From Amycolatopsis rubida (lineage in GTDB: Bacteria; Actinomycetota; Actinomycetes; Mycobacteriales; Pseudonocardiaceae): 64,000 nucleotides of DNA. The notes under the pieces were generated by a model, which had not been told where the DNA came from, did not search any database, and worked only from the letters and a program-made list of their open reading frames with translations. The translations under genes and the position numbers were made by a program. The DNA is taken from assembly GCF_900115345.1 (NCBI RefSeq), contig NZ_FOWC01000014.1, positions 62,001-126,000 on the forward strand, given 5' to 3'. Below, piece by piece: positions 26,797 to 35,622 of the stretch. Within the stretch, counting starts at the first letter, position 1, and every line of letters begins with the position of its first letter.

Positions 26797-27513
26797 GTGA
26801 CGTGGACGAACGATGCCGCCGTCCAGCAGTGGAACTCCGGGAGCGCCCGGGCATCGATGGAAGCGACCGCCGAGCGCGGGGACTTCGCCAACCAGCATCT
26901 GCTCAACCCGGTCCTCCTGCGGCTGCTCGGCGACGTGCGCGGCCGGCGGGTGCTGGACGCGGGCTGCGGCAACGGATACTTCAGCCGGATGCTCGCCGGG
27001 CGCGGGGCCGAGGTCACCGGGGTCGAACCGGCGGAGAGCCTGATTTCGTTCGCGCGGGAGAAATCCACGGATGTTTCCTACGTGCGGGCGGAGCTCGCCC
27101 GGTTGCCGGAACTCGAACCGTTCGACGCTGTCGTGTACAGCATGGTGCTGACGGCGATTCCCGGGTGGAAGCCCGCGATGCGCGCCTGCGTCGAGGCGGT
27201 GCGCCCGGGCGGGCTGTTCGTGTTCGCCATCACGCACCCGGCGTTCGAGGAGTTGTCCGGCATCTGGCGGAAGTACGGCGAGTACCGCCAGAAGGAGCAT
27301 CTGGCGGAATACGAGATCGCCGGGCGGGACGCGTCCGGCTTCCACCGGCCGATTTCCGCCTACCTCACCGAAGTGGCCGCACCCGGATGCCGGCTGCGGG
27401 AGGTCGTCGAGCCGGGGCTGGATCCCGCGGTGGCGGACGGGATCGAAAGTTACCTGCGCATGCCGAACTTCTTGCTCGTTTCGGCCGAAACCGCCTGCCC
27501 GCTCAGCCCATAG
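26797..27513 (+). CDS. Class I SAM-dependent methyltransferase
   Basis: Protein of 238 residues from GTG 26797. The Rossmann SAM-binding motif I is [17 protein letters not shown] (about residues 52-68), motif II is [11 protein letters not shown], and the post-motif III region is [18 protein letters not shown]. It fits the broad Methyltransf_11/25 group acting on small molecules. The acceptor is not predictable. It is divergent from the P450 operon and shares its 123-bp control region. Confidence 0.85.
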   Translation: MTWTNDAAVQQWNSGSARASMEATAERGDFANQHLLNPVLLRLLGDVRGRRVLDAGCGNGYFSRMLAGRGAEVTGVEPAESLISFAREKSTDVSYVRAELARLPELEPFDAVVYSMVLTAIPGWKPAMRACVEAVRPGGLFVFAITHPAFEELSGIWRKYGEYRQKEHLAEYEIAGRDASGFHRPISAYLTEVAAPGCRLREVVEPGLDPAVADGIESYLRMPNFLLVSAETACPLSP

Positions 27514-27559
27514 CCGCTTCCCGAACGAACCGGCCGCGACCGGGTTGCCGCGAAGCCGC

Positions 27560-28242
27560 CCTGCCGGATTTGCTCGCGGAAGGCGACGACCTCGACGCGG
27601 TGGTGTCCGCCGAACCCGACTGGTCGAGACCGACCCCGGCGGGGGGATGGACGATCGCCCATCAGATCGCGCATCTTGCGGCAGCCGACGCGAACGTCGT
27701 CCTCGCTGGCCGCCAGCCGGAGAAGTTCGCCGCGGTGCTGGACGAAGACGCCGACGCGCGGCCGAGGGAGCCGCGCGACCGCGTGCGGAGTTGCTGGACC
27801 ATTGGCGCGCCGGCCGTGCCGAAGCGGCGGCGGTGCTCGGCGAGGTCCCGCTGGACCAGGCGTTTCCGTGGTACCGCTCGCTCGCGGTGGCGCTTCGGCT
27901 GATGGAAACGTGGGCGCACGGGCAGGACATCTTCGACACCGTGCGCGTCGAGCGCCGTCCGACCGGTTCAAGCACATCGCCGCGCTGGGCGTGGCCGGGC
28001 GCGGGCTGTCGTTCCACGCCGCCCGGCTGCCGCTGCCGACCGCGCCGATCCGGGTCGAACTGACCAGCCCCGAGTGGGTCGTCTGGGGTGGGGGCCCGGA
28101 CGACGCCGCACAGCGGATCCGGGGCAGCGCAAGGGATTTCTGCCTTCGCCTCACCCAGCACCGCGGCTTGGCCGAAACCGGGCTGGCCGCGATCGGCGAG
28201 GACGCGAAGGCGTGGCTGGAGAACGCCCGAGTGTTCCTCTAA
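27560..28242 (+). pseudogene. TIGR03084-type (DinB/MDMPI-like) metal-binding protein, frameshifted
   Basis: Three reading frames join to give one protein: [20 protein letters not shown] and [20 protein letters not shown], a shift near 27770, then [19 protein letters not shown] and [13 protein letters not shown]. After a second shift near 27965 it continues RFKHIAALGVAGRGLSFHA to the stop at 28240-28242. The histidines of the helical-bundle metal site remain ([14 protein letters not shown]), but the frame is broken twice. Its 3' end touches the convergent membrane-protein gene. Confidence 0.75.
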
Positions 28243-28634
28243 TGCCTCGGCCGCAGCAACGCGACCCCCGCCGACAACGCACTTGTCGACGCGACGTGAA
28301 TCGCCAGCGCCTTCCGATTCGGCGCCCACACCCCCGTCGTCGGGCCACCAGACCACATCGCCGCCACGAAACCGCCTGCGGCACAAGCCATTGCCCGCCA
28401 CAGCGCGGGCGAGCGATCCCGTCCGGCCGCCAAACCGGCGCCCACCGCACCGAAAGCGCCCGCGGTGATCAGGGCTTCGCGGGCCATGTGGTACTGCACG
28501 TGACCTTCGCCGTGGCGGACCTCCGGTGCGCGGTAGCTCGGATCGGTGATGTGCGTGACCGTCTGCCACACCGAGGGCGCGGCGGCGGCCAGGCCCGCGA
28601 CGATGGCCGCCGCACCAAGGGTTTCCCGCTTCAT
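28239..28634 (-). CDS. Small four-helix membrane protein of unknown function
   Basis: Protein of 131 residues from ATG 28634. Hydrophobic segments lie at about residues 6-22, 55-69, 80-95 and 108-125, separated by short charged loops; the first loop contains YRAPEVRHGEGHVQYH with several histidines. No domain is recognised with confidence. It overlaps the MarR stop by 4 bp (ATGA), so it is co-translated with that regulator and may be part of its response, as are the divergent monooxygenase and exporter. Confidence 0.7.
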   Translation of the reverse strand: MKRETLGAAAIVAGLAAAAPSVWQTVTHITDPSYRAPEVRHGEGHVQYHMAREALITAGAFGAVGAGLAAGRDRSPALWRAMACAAGGFVAAMWSGGPTTGVWAPNRKALAIHVASTSALSAGVALLRPRH

Positions 28635-29143
28635 TGCTCGTCCTTTCCTTTGAGGTGGTGCGAGACCCGCCGCAGCGCGTCGTTCACCACGTCGATGGTT
28701 TCCGGGTCGAGAGCCTTCGCGATTTCGCGTTCGATCTCCGTCTTGAGCTCGAACGACGCGAGCGCCTGCCGCTTGCCTTCCGCGGTGAGGGAGACGAGCA
28801 CCGAACGCCGGTCGTCCGGGTCCTTGTCGCGGCGGACCCAGCCGCGCGCCTCCAGCCGGGTGATCCGGTGCGTGACCGAACCCGAGGTCAGCTCGACCGC
28901 CGTCATCACCTGCCCCGGCGTCAGCCGGTGCCCGGGCGCGCGCTTGAGCGCGGCGAGCATCTCCAGCTCCCACAGCTCGATCCCGTGCGCGGACAGTTCG
29001 CGGCGCATGGCCAGTTCCAGCTGGTGCGCGACCCGCCGCAGCCGGTAGGACAGCGACTTCGCGCCGAGCACGTCCTCGCCGCCGCCGCCGCGCCGGACGG
29101 CGTCCACCAGGTCGTCGACCGCGTCCCGGGGCGCAGTGTTCAC
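28631..29143 (-). CDS. MarR family transcriptional regulator
   Basis: Protein of 170 residues. GTG 29143 (VNTAPRDAV) is preferred because AAAGGG lies about nine bases upstream and the alternative ATG (29167) is inside the operator. The winged helix is clear: HGIELWELEMLAALKRAPG, LTPGQVMTAVELTSGSVTHR (recognition helix) and the wing DPDDRRSVLVSLTAEGK. Phenolic or drug-like ligands usually release MarR proteins. Two copies of a CTYGACATCAAG palindrome occupy the 91-bp gap to the divergent monooxygenase gene. Confidence 0.92.
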   Translation of the reverse strand: MNTAPRDAVDDLVDAVRRGGGGEDVLGAKSLSYRLRRVAHQLELAMRRELSAHGIELWELEMLAALKRAPGHRLTPGQVMTAVELTSGSVTHRITRLEARGWVRRDKDPDDRRSVLVSLTAEGKRQALASFELKTEIEREIAKALDPETIDVVNDALRRVSHHLKGKDEQ

Positions 29144-29159
29144 CGGCGCAGCCCTTTCT

Positions 29160-29198
29160 CTCGACATCAAGACAGTGAGAGAATACCTTGACATCAAG
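29160..29198. promoter_or_regulatory. Two MarR-type operators, CTYGACATCAAG
   Basis: CTCGACATCAAG (29160-29171) and CTTGACATCAAG (29187-29198) are near-palindromes of the form CTTGA-N2-TCAAG. Their centres are 27 bp apart, between the divergent MarR and monooxygenase genes. Placement and form fit dual repression by the adjacent MarR protein. Confidence 0.7.
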
Positions 29199-29234
29199 AG
29201 AGTTCGCCAGCGGAACATCGACAAAGGGGGAAAT

Positions 29235-30671
29235 ATGGACATCGAGGTCGCGGTGATCGGCGCCGGACCGGTGGGCATGACGGCGGCCGCGTTCCTGTGT
29301 CAAGCCGGGGTCGCGGTCCGGGTCTTCGAGGCGGATCCGGACCGCGCGGCGCAGTCGAGGGCGACGACGATCCACCCGCGCACCCTCGAGGTTTTCGACT
29401 CGATCCCGCACGAGCGGGGGTCGCTGGCCGCACGCCTGGTCGCTGCCGGGAATCCGGTGCCTGCCGCGCATTTCGCGACCCTGCCGAACCGGTTGGACTA
29501 CAGCGGGCTCGACACCTCGTTCCCGTTCGTGCTCCTGCTGCCGCAGCCGGAAACCGAGCGGCTGCTCGCCGAGCATCTCGCCGGGCAGGGCGTCGTGGTC
29601 GAGCCCGGGTGGAAACTCGCCGACCTGACGCAGGACGGGCAAGGCGTCACCATCGTCTCGGAAACCGGTGACACCCGGCGGGCCGGTTACGTCGTCGGCG
29701 CGGACGGCGCACACAGCGCGACCCGGCACGCACTCGGCCTCGGCTTCCCCGGAACTCCCGCATCCACCATGGGATTCCTCGCCGACGTCAAGCTGGAACG
29801 CCCGCCGGCCCAGCCGCACAACTGGGATCACGAACGCGGCTCGTACAGCGTTCTGCCGCTGCCCGGCGGCATTCACCGCATCTTCGGCCACGAACCCGGC
29901 GACGTCGGCCTCACGCCGGAGGAAGCCGCGCGCCGCCAGGCCCAGATCCCCGACGAGGCCGAACTGCGTGCGACGCTCAAACGGCTCACTGACGACGATT
30001 TCGGCATCACCGAGGTGCTGTGGTCGTCTCGGACCGGCGACACCACGCGCCATGTCGAGCAGTACCGTACCGGCCGGGTGTTCCTCGCCGGAGACGCCGC
30101 GCACGTCCACCTTCCGGCAGGCGGCCAGGGGCTCAACGTCGGCGTGCAGGACGCGGCGAACCTCGCGTGGAAGCTCGCCGCGGAGGTGCGGGGACGCGCG
30201 CCGCGGCGGATCGTCGACGGCCCGCAGTCCTACGACGCCGAACGCCGCCCCATCGCGGCCCGGCTCGCGGCGAACACCCTCGCCCAGGCCGCGCTCATGG
30301 GCACCTTCACGCCGGGCGGAAAAGCGTTGCGGGACTTGATGTCCGACCTCATCGGGCGCAACGGCGACACCGCGGACGAGCTGCGCGGCTGGCTGTCCGG
30401 GCTGGACGTTTCCTACGCCGAAGACGGCAGCCTCGCCGGCCGTCGAGTACCCAACCTCCCGCTCGCCGACGGTCGCACCCTCCATCGTGCGCTGCGGCCG
30501 GACCGGTTCACTCTCGTGGCTTTCGGCGCCACCGCCGCAGCCGGCGAGCATGTCGTGCGCTCGACCCGAGACTGGCACGGCTTGGCCGCCGTCCTCGTCC
30601 GCCCGGACGGATACGCCGCCGAAGTCTGGACCGCGGGCGAAGAGATCACCACCGGCTGGACGGAGCACTGA
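29235..30671 (+). CDS. FAD-dependent aromatic monooxygenase
   Basis: Protein of 478 residues; ATG 29235 follows AAAGGGGGAAAT. It belongs to the group A (PHBH-fold) flavin hydroxylases: GAGPVGMTAAAFLCQAG (FAD-binding dinucleotide fold, residues 8-24), VGADGAHSATRHALG (DG motif, about 155) and RVFLAGDAAHVHLPAGGQGLN (GD motif, about 278). The C-terminal thioredoxin-like extension is present in part. Family relatives hydroxylate phenols, polyketides or rifampicin. The stop is followed directly by the ATG of an MFS exporter gene, making a MarR-controlled modify-and-export unit. Confidence 0.9.
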   Translation: MDIEVAVIGAGPVGMTAAAFLCQAGVAVRVFEADPDRAAQSRATTIHPRTLEVFDSIPHERGSLAARLVAAGNPVPAAHFATLPNRLDYSGLDTSFPFVLLLPQPETERLLAEHLAGQGVVVEPGWKLADLTQDGQGVTIVSETGDTRRAGYVVGADGAHSATRHALGLGFPGTPASTMGFLADVKLERPPAQPHNWDHERGSYSVLPLPGGIHRIFGHEPGDVGLTPEEAARRQAQIPDEAELRATLKRLTDDDFGITEVLWSSRTGDTTRHVEQYRTGRVFLAGDAAHVHLPAGGQGLNVGVQDAANLAWKLAAEVRGRAPRRIVDGPQSYDAERRPIAARLAANTLAQAALMGTFTPGGKALRDLMSDLIGRNGDTADELRGWLSGLDVSYAEDGSLAGRRVPNLPLADGRTLHRALRPDRFTLVAFGATAAAGEHVVRSTRDWHGLAAVLVRPDGYAAEVWTAGEEITTGWTEH

Positions 30672-32090
30672 ATGGGAGCCGGCACCGCACGCGGCCGTTT
30701 CGGCATTCTCGCGATCCTCTGCTCCAGCATCCTCGTGGTCGCGATGGACAACACGATCGTCAACGTCGCGCTCCCGGTCATCCGCACCGATCTCGACGCG
30801 TCGATCAACGGCCTGCAATGGACGATCGACTCCTACACGCTCGTGATCGCCTGTTTCCTCATGCTCGGCGGGGCCACCGGAGACCGCCTGGGGCGCAAGC
30901 GAACCTTCCTGGCCGGACTGGTCCTTTTCGGACTCGGCTCGCTGCTGTGCAGTGTGGCCCCGTCGATCGGCTGGCTGGTCGCCGCGCGGATCGTGCAGGC
31001 GCTCGGCGGCGCGATGCTGAACCCGGTCGCGATGTCGATCATCACGAACGTCTTCGCCGACCCCGGCGAGCGGGCGCGGGCGATCGGGGTGTGGGGGTCG
31101 ATCGTCGGGATCTCGCTGGGCGTCGGCCCGGTGCTCGGCGGCGTGCTGACCGAGAGCATCGGCTGGCGGGCGATTTTCTGGGTCAACGTGCCGGTGGTCG
31201 TCGCGGCGCTCGCGCTGACCGCGCGCTACGTGCCGGAATCGCGGGCGCCGCACCCCCGTCGCCCGGATCCGGTGGGACAGGTGCTGGTCGTGGTGCTGCT
31301 CGGGTCGGCGGTGACCGCGGCGATCGAAGGCCAGCGGCTGGGCTGGGGTTCGCCGGCGATCCTCGGACTGGCCGGGCTCGGCGGGCTTGCCTTGCTCGCG
31401 CTGATCCGCTGGGAACTCCGCCGCCGGGAACCGCTGGTGGAGCTGCGCTTCTTCCGGAGTGCGCCGTTCTCGTCGGCCACGATCAGCGCGGTATGCGGGC
31501 TCGCCGCGTTCGGCACGTTCCTGTTCTTGTCGCCCCTGTACCTCCAGGACGAGCGCGGGCTGTCGGCGTTGCAATCCGGTCTGATGCTGCTGCCGGCCGC
31601 CGTGGCCGTGACGATCGCCGCACCGCTGTCCGGCCGTCTCGTCGCCACGCGCGGCGCGCGGATTCCGCTGCTGGCCGCGGGGATCTCGATGACGGTCGTC
31701 GCCGTCTTGCTCACCACCGCCTCCGGTGCCACGCCGCTGTGGATGCTCGCGATCGCGTACGGGGTGTTCGGCCTGGGCTTCGGGCTGCTGAATCCGCCTG
31801 TCACCAACGCCGCGGTCAGCGGCATGCCCCGCTCCCAGGCCGGAGTCGCCGCCGCGGTCGCGTCCACCTCCCGGCAGGTCGGGCAGACACTCGGCGTCGC
31901 GGTCGCGGGCAGCATTCTCGCCGCCGCAGCCACCCCGCTCACCGGATACGCCACCGCCTGGTGGGCCGTCGCGGGCGGGACCACGGTGATCATCGCGCTC
32001 GCCATCCTCGCCACCACGGCTCGGGCGCGAGCGGGAGCCGAACGGGTAGCCCGCCGTTTCGCCGACGAGCCGCTCACCGAACCGGTCTAA
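30672..32090 (+). CDS. MFS transporter, DHA2 (EmrB/QacA) drug exporter type
   Basis: Protein of 472 residues with about fourteen membrane helices. It has the DHA2 motif C-like GIWGSIVGISLGVGPVLGG form (here GVWGSIVG...LGVGPVLGG), MDNTIVNVALPVI in TM1 and GDRLGRKR in the first cytoplasmic loop (motif A). It uses the proton gradient to export lipophilic compounds. It starts on the base after the monooxygenase stop, so both respond to the MarR regulator. Confidence 0.92.
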   Translation: MGAGTARGRFGILAILCSSILVVAMDNTIVNVALPVIRTDLDASINGLQWTIDSYTLVIACFLMLGGATGDRLGRKRTFLAGLVLFGLGSLLCSVAPSIGWLVAARIVQALGGAMLNPVAMSIITNVFADPGERARAIGVWGSIVGISLGVGPVLGGVLTESIGWRAIFWVNVPVVVAALALTARYVPESRAPHPRRPDPVGQVLVVVLLGSAVTAAIEGQRLGWGSPAILGLAGLGGLALLALIRWELRRREPLVELRFFRSAPFSSATISAVCGLAAFGTFLFLSPLYLQDERGLSALQSGLMLLPAAVAVTIAAPLSGRLVATRGARIPLLAAGISMTVVAVLLTTASGATPLWMLAIAYGVFGLGFGLLNPPVTNAAVSGMPRSQAGVAAAVASTSRQVGQTLGVAVAGSILAAAATPLTGYATAWWAVAGGTTVIIALAILATTARARAGAERVARRFADEPLTEPV

Positions 32091-32217
32091 CCGGGGCGGG
32101 GTGAATCGGGCAGAGCCGTGGTCCTTCCGTCGCCTGTCCCGATCAACGGCCCCATGACGGTGCGGGCGTCTCCAGAGTGGAAGATGCCCGCACCGTCGGA
32201 GGAAAGGCGCCATCCGC

Positions 32218-33426
32218 ATGTCCACCCCGCCCGAGACCCCGGCCCTTCCGACCACCCGCCCGGCCGGCTGCCCGTTCGATCCGCCCGCCGAGTACGCCGC
32301 GCTGCGGGAGACCTCGCCGGTGTCGCGGGTCCGCTGCCCGGCCGGGTTCGACACCTGGCTGGTCACCCGTTACGACGACGTCCGCGCCGTGCTCGCCGAT
32401 CCGGCGTTCAGTTCGCGCGGAGCCTCCTCCGCGCACGTCAAAGCCGATCTGGACCCCTACGACGAGGTCGGCCCGGGGTCGATCATCCAGCTCGACGGCG
32501 CGGAGCATTCCCGGCTGCGCAAGATGGTCGTCGCCGAGTTCACCGTGCGGCGGGTGGAGCGGCTGCGCGAGTACGTCCGCGAGCAGGTCGAACGGCACCT
32601 CGACGCCATGCTCGCCAAACCCGGCCGTGCCGACCTGGTCCAGGACTTCGCGCTGCCGATCCCGTCGCTGGCGATCTGCGAGCTGCTCGGCGTCCCGTAC
32701 GCCGACCGCGAGCTGTTCCAGCGCCAGAGCAGCCTGCTGGTCAGCACCGGCCAGGACGCGGGCACCACGGATCAGGCGTTCCGCGAACTGGCCGGTTACC
32801 TGGGCGCCCTGTTCGGCGGCAAACAACGGGACCCGCGGGACGACCTGTTCAGCAAGCTCATCGTCCGTGCCGAGGCGTCCGGCGAGCCGCTCGACCTGGA
32901 CGAGCTGGTCATGCTCGGCCTCAGCCTGCTGGTGGCCGGGCACGAAACCACCGCTAACATGATCGCGCTCAGCGCGCTCTTGCTGCTGGAACACCCGGAC
33001 CAGCGCGCGCAAGCCCTCGCCGATCCGCCGCGCGCGGTCGAGGAGCTGCTCCGGTACCTGTCGGTCGTGCAGTTCGGTGTGCTGCGGTACGCCACCGAGG
33101 AGGTCAAGGTCGGCGACCAGACGATCGCCGCGGGTGACTGGCTGATCGCCGCGCTGAACTCGGCCAACCGCGACGAGGATCGTTATCCGCAGGCCGGCCA
33201 GCTGGACTTCACCCGCGAATCGCCGCGCACGCACGTCGCCTTCGGGTTCGGCGCGCACCAGTGCGTCGGCCAGCAGCTCGCACGGGTCGAAATGCAGGAA
33301 GCGTTCACCGCGTTGTTCCGCCGCGTGCCCGGCCTGTGCCTGGCAGTGCCGAAGGAATCTTTGGCGTACAAGCACAACACGCTCGTCTACGGCCCCGAGG
33401 AGCTGCCGGTCGCCTGGTCCGCGTAG
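32218..33426 (+). CDS. Cytochrome P450 (CYP105-like)
   Basis: Protein of 402 residues. Its features are DGAEHSRLRKMVVAEFTVRR in the C-helix, I-helix VAGHETTANM (about residue 240), ExxR EELLRY, and heme loop FGFGAHQCVGQQLAR (cysteine about residue 350). These sequence blocks resemble the CYP105 group of drug- and polyketide-oxidising actinobacterial enzymes, by recollection rather than search. No ferredoxin gene adjoins, so partners must come from elsewhere. A TetR gene follows 100 bp downstream, separated by a decamer repeat array. Confidence 0.93.
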   Translation: MSTPPETPALPTTRPAGCPFDPPAEYAALRETSPVSRVRCPAGFDTWLVTRYDDVRAVLADPAFSSRGASSAHVKADLDPYDEVGPGSIIQLDGAEHSRLRKMVVAEFTVRRVERLREYVREQVERHLDAMLAKPGRADLVQDFALPIPSLAICELLGVPYADRELFQRQSSLLVSTGQDAGTTDQAFRELAGYLGALFGGKQRDPRDDLFSKLIVRAEASGEPLDLDELVMLGLSLLVAGHETTANMIALSALLLLEHPDQRAQALADPPRAVEELLRYLSVVQFGVLRYATEEVKVGDQTIAAGDWLIAALNSANRDEDRYPQAGQLDFTRESPRTHVAFGFGAHQCVGQQLARVEMQEAFTALFRRVPGLCLAVPKESLAYKHNTLVYGPEELPVAWSA

Positions 33427-33467
33427 TTCGTCCGGCCGATCCGCGACCCCTCGGGTTAACCTCGTCG

Positions 33468-33517
33468 CGCACACCAGCGCACACCAGCGCACACCAGCGC
33501 ACACCAGCGCACACCAG
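33468..33517. repeat. Five tandem copies of CGCACACCAG before a TetR gene
   Basis: Five perfect 10-bp direct repeats end immediately before the GGGGGA ribosome site of the TetR gene (ATG 33527). The 10-bp period equals roughly one helical turn. Copy number could vary by slippage and would then change promoter or leader spacing. Confidence 0.9.
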
Positions 33518-33526
33518 GGGGAACCG

Positions 33527-34093
33527 ATGGACGCGGACCAGCCTTCGCGCAAACGCGACGCGACGGCGACCAAGGCCGCGCTGCTGGACGCCGCGGCCGA
33601 ACTGTTCGCCGACCGCGGCTTCGACCGCACGACGGTGCGCGACATCGCGAACCGCGCGGGTGTCAACCAGGCGCTGCTGTTCCGGTACTTCGGCAGCAAA
33701 GACGCGTTGTTCGAGCACGTGATGGCACGCGGCGGCCTGGCCCAGGTCGAGACGACCCCGCCGGAACGGCTGTTCTCCGCGGCGCTGCGGAGCCTCCTCG
33801 AACGCGACGACCCGGCGTCCCGCTCGATCGAGACCTACCTGCGGTCCTCGGGCACCGACCGCGCCGACGAGGCGCTGCGCGCGCAACTCGACGCCGAGTA
33901 CACCCGCGCGCTGTCCGGGCTCACCGACGCGCCGGACGCCGAACTCCGCGCCGACCTCGCGATGGCCTGGCTGCTCGGCATCGGGCTGGTCCGCTCGATC
34001 ACCCGCAAGGACCCGCTCGCCACCGCGCCCGCCGACGAGATCGAGCGGCTCATCGGCCCGGCTGTGCGCACCCTGCTCGAACGCAGCAAGTAG
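33527..34093 (+). CDS. TetR family transcriptional regulator
   Basis: Protein of 188 residues from ATG 33527. The DNA-binding domain is textbook: AALLDAAAELFADRGFDRTT, VRDIANRAGVNQALLFRYFG and SKDALFEHVM. The effector domain has the C-terminal arrangement common in actinobacterial TetRs (RADLAMAWLLGIGLVRS). Its natural target may be the upstream P450 or itself; the palindrome at 26697 is a possible remote site. Its leader holds the decamer array. Confidence 0.92.
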   Translation: MDADQPSRKRDATATKAALLDAAAELFADRGFDRTTVRDIANRAGVNQALLFRYFGSKDALFEHVMARGGLAQVETTPPERLFSAALRSLLERDDPASRSIETYLRSSGTDRADEALRAQLDAEYTRALSGLTDAPDAELRADLAMAWLLGIGLVRSITRKDPLATAPADEIERLIGPAVRTLLERSK

Positions 34094-34713
34094 CTCGCCG
34101 CCCGCGCTGACCGGAGAAGTCCGTGAAGGGACCCCTCCCGGCTGTCGCGGAATGCCGTCGGTCTTGACGCAGCTTGAGTTCCTGGCGTTGGCACCGAAGT
34201 CCGCGAGGGGCGCTTTGGGGAATCGAAGACCAGTCCCAAGCCTGGCGGCCGCGGACTGTCCATAAAGGACGTCAACCTCAGCTGGATGCCCGCTTGATGC
34301 CCATCTGACCGTTTCCGCCGGCCGGTTGGCGGACCCCCTGTCCACAGTGCACTCTGTGCGCGACTATCTGACGGTCACCTGCGAAGCGCGCGGCGCGCCG
34401 GAATACGAGTTCGCCGCGGTCGGCTCGTTCGTTTCGAGCGGCGAATCGGCATTTCCGCGGAGTCTTCCGCTCGCTCGCGGTTGCCCTCCCGCCGTTGCCT
34501 CGCGCCCCCGCTTCCGCACGGGTACCCGCTCCGCAGGAACCTACTTTCGTATCCCTCGCGAACGCATGGCGGGGCGCATGAGGGGCACCCCCGAGAATAC
34601 CCGCGACATACCCCCGTAAAAAGGAGTGAAATACGCGACAATCCGCCACTCGCGACGGACACTGGAACCGTTCCCGGGGTACACCAGGGGCCGGGACAGA
34701 AGGAGGAACCGCC
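34094..34713. other. 620-bp intergenic region without a convincing gene
   Basis: No frame shows a recognisable family. A partial direct repeat GAAGTCCGTGAAGGG (34116) and GAAGTCCGCGAGGGG (34196) is present. Short open frames on both strands lack ribosome sites. The 3' part carries the leader and ribosome site (AAGGAGGAACC) of the small gene at 34714. Confidence 0.5.
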
Positions 34714-34968
34714 GTGACTGCCGAGTTGAACCATCGGGAGCGGGCAACCCTGCGTGCTGTCGCCGAAGGGCACGCGGAAATCAGCTGCAGCTGCGAACCG
34801 GATCTGTTCGTCGACGGGCTGAGCTGCTGCGACCAAGGGACGGTCCGCGATCTCGTCCGCAAGGGCCTGATCGAACCCGCCGAGTGCGGAGCGTACGGCG
34901 CGCGAGTGCGCGCGGTGCTCACCGAGGCCGGGGTGCGGGCGTTGGGCGGAAAGCCCGTCGCGGCTTGA
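34714..34968 (+). CDS. Small Cys-containing protein of unknown function
   Basis: Protein of 84 residues from GTG 34714, with a strong GAAGGAGGA ribosome site. The N-terminal half reads as a helix (HRERATLRAVAEGHAEI), followed by a CSCEPDLFVDGLSCCDQ cluster of four cysteines and then a winged-helix-like second half (VRDLVRKGLIEP, RAVLTEAGVRAL). The cysteines could bind zinc or an iron-sulfur cluster. I do not recognise the family; the ribosome site and codon use support translation. Confidence 0.7.
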   Translation: MTAELNHRERATLRAVAEGHAEISCSCEPDLFVDGLSCCDQGTVRDLVRKGLIEPAECGAYGARVRAVLTEAGVRALGGKPVAA

Positions 34969-34995
34969 TCTTCCGAGCCTGAGCCGGGGTGCGGG

Positions 34996-35622
34996 CTATC
35001 GGCGCACCCACTCCTCCCCCAGCTCGGCCGCCACCGCCTCGCCGCCGGTGAGGTCGGCCAGCCAGCTGCTGAATCGGTCTTCCTCGCCGGGAGCCAGCCC
35101 GACCTCGAAGTGCGCCGCCGCCTCGAATCGCGTCTCGTGCAGCACGTACGGCGAGGCGCGGAGATCGTTTTCGAAGCGGCCCGCCCGGGTGTAGTCCATC
35201 GTTACCTCGAACAGCCGCAATCGCCGGTACTCGACCAGGCCTATCGCGTCGAGCGCGTCCGACACCGCTTGCCCGTACGCGCGGATCAACCCGCCCGCAC
35301 CGAGCAGCACCCCGCCGAAATGCCGCGACACCACCGCGACCGTGCCGGTGACTTCGCGGCGGCGCAACACCTCCAGCATCGGCACCCCGGCCGTCCCGGC
35401 GGGCTCGCCGTCGTCGCTCGAACGCTGGGTACGGCCGTCCGGGCCGAGGACGAACGCGTGACAGTGGTGCCGCGCCGCGGGCTCCGCGCGCCGGCGGGCC
35501 GAAATGACCTCCCGCGCGGCCGCTTCGCCGTCGACCGGAGCGAGCGCGCACAGGAACCGTGAACGCCTTATTTCGATCTCGTGCAGCCCGGCCACTGCCA
35601 CGGACAGATAACGATCAGTCAT
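34996..35622 (-). CDS. YigZ/IMPACT family protein
   Basis: Protein of 208 residues. The UPF0029/IMPACT N-terminal domain shows EIEIRRSRFLCALAPV, HHCHAFVLGPDG, QRSSDDGEPAGTAGVPML and VVSRHFGGVLLGAGGLIRAY, all characteristic. A DUF1949-like C-terminal domain follows. Eukaryotic IMPACT regulates GCN2; the bacterial function is unknown, though nucleic-acid binding has been proposed. It is convergent with the small Cys-containing gene. Confidence 0.93.
   Translation of the reverse strand: MTDRYLSVAVAGLHEIEIRRSRFLCALAPVDGEAAAREVISARRRAEPAARHHCHAFVLGPDGRTQRSSDDGEPAGTAGVPMLEVLRRREVTGTVAVVSRHFGGVLLGAGGLIRAYGQAVSDALDAIGLVEYRRLRLFEVTMDYTRAGRFENDLRASPYVLHETRFEAAAHFEVGLAPGEEDRFSSWLADLTGGEAVAAELGEEWVRR

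Noticed and set aside
28239-32366. Open minus-strand frame of 1,375 codons
   Set aside because: It lies opposite the monooxygenase and MFS genes and ends in the genuine small membrane protein; no start signal or family outside that tail.
33468-33517. CRISPR array
   Set aside because: Direct 10-bp repeats without spacers and no cas genes; the same holds for the minisatellites at 11613 and 54637.
34326-34619. Protein of 97 residues upstream of the small Cys-containing gene
   Set aside because: No ribosome site, no family resemblance and overlapping open frames on the other strand.
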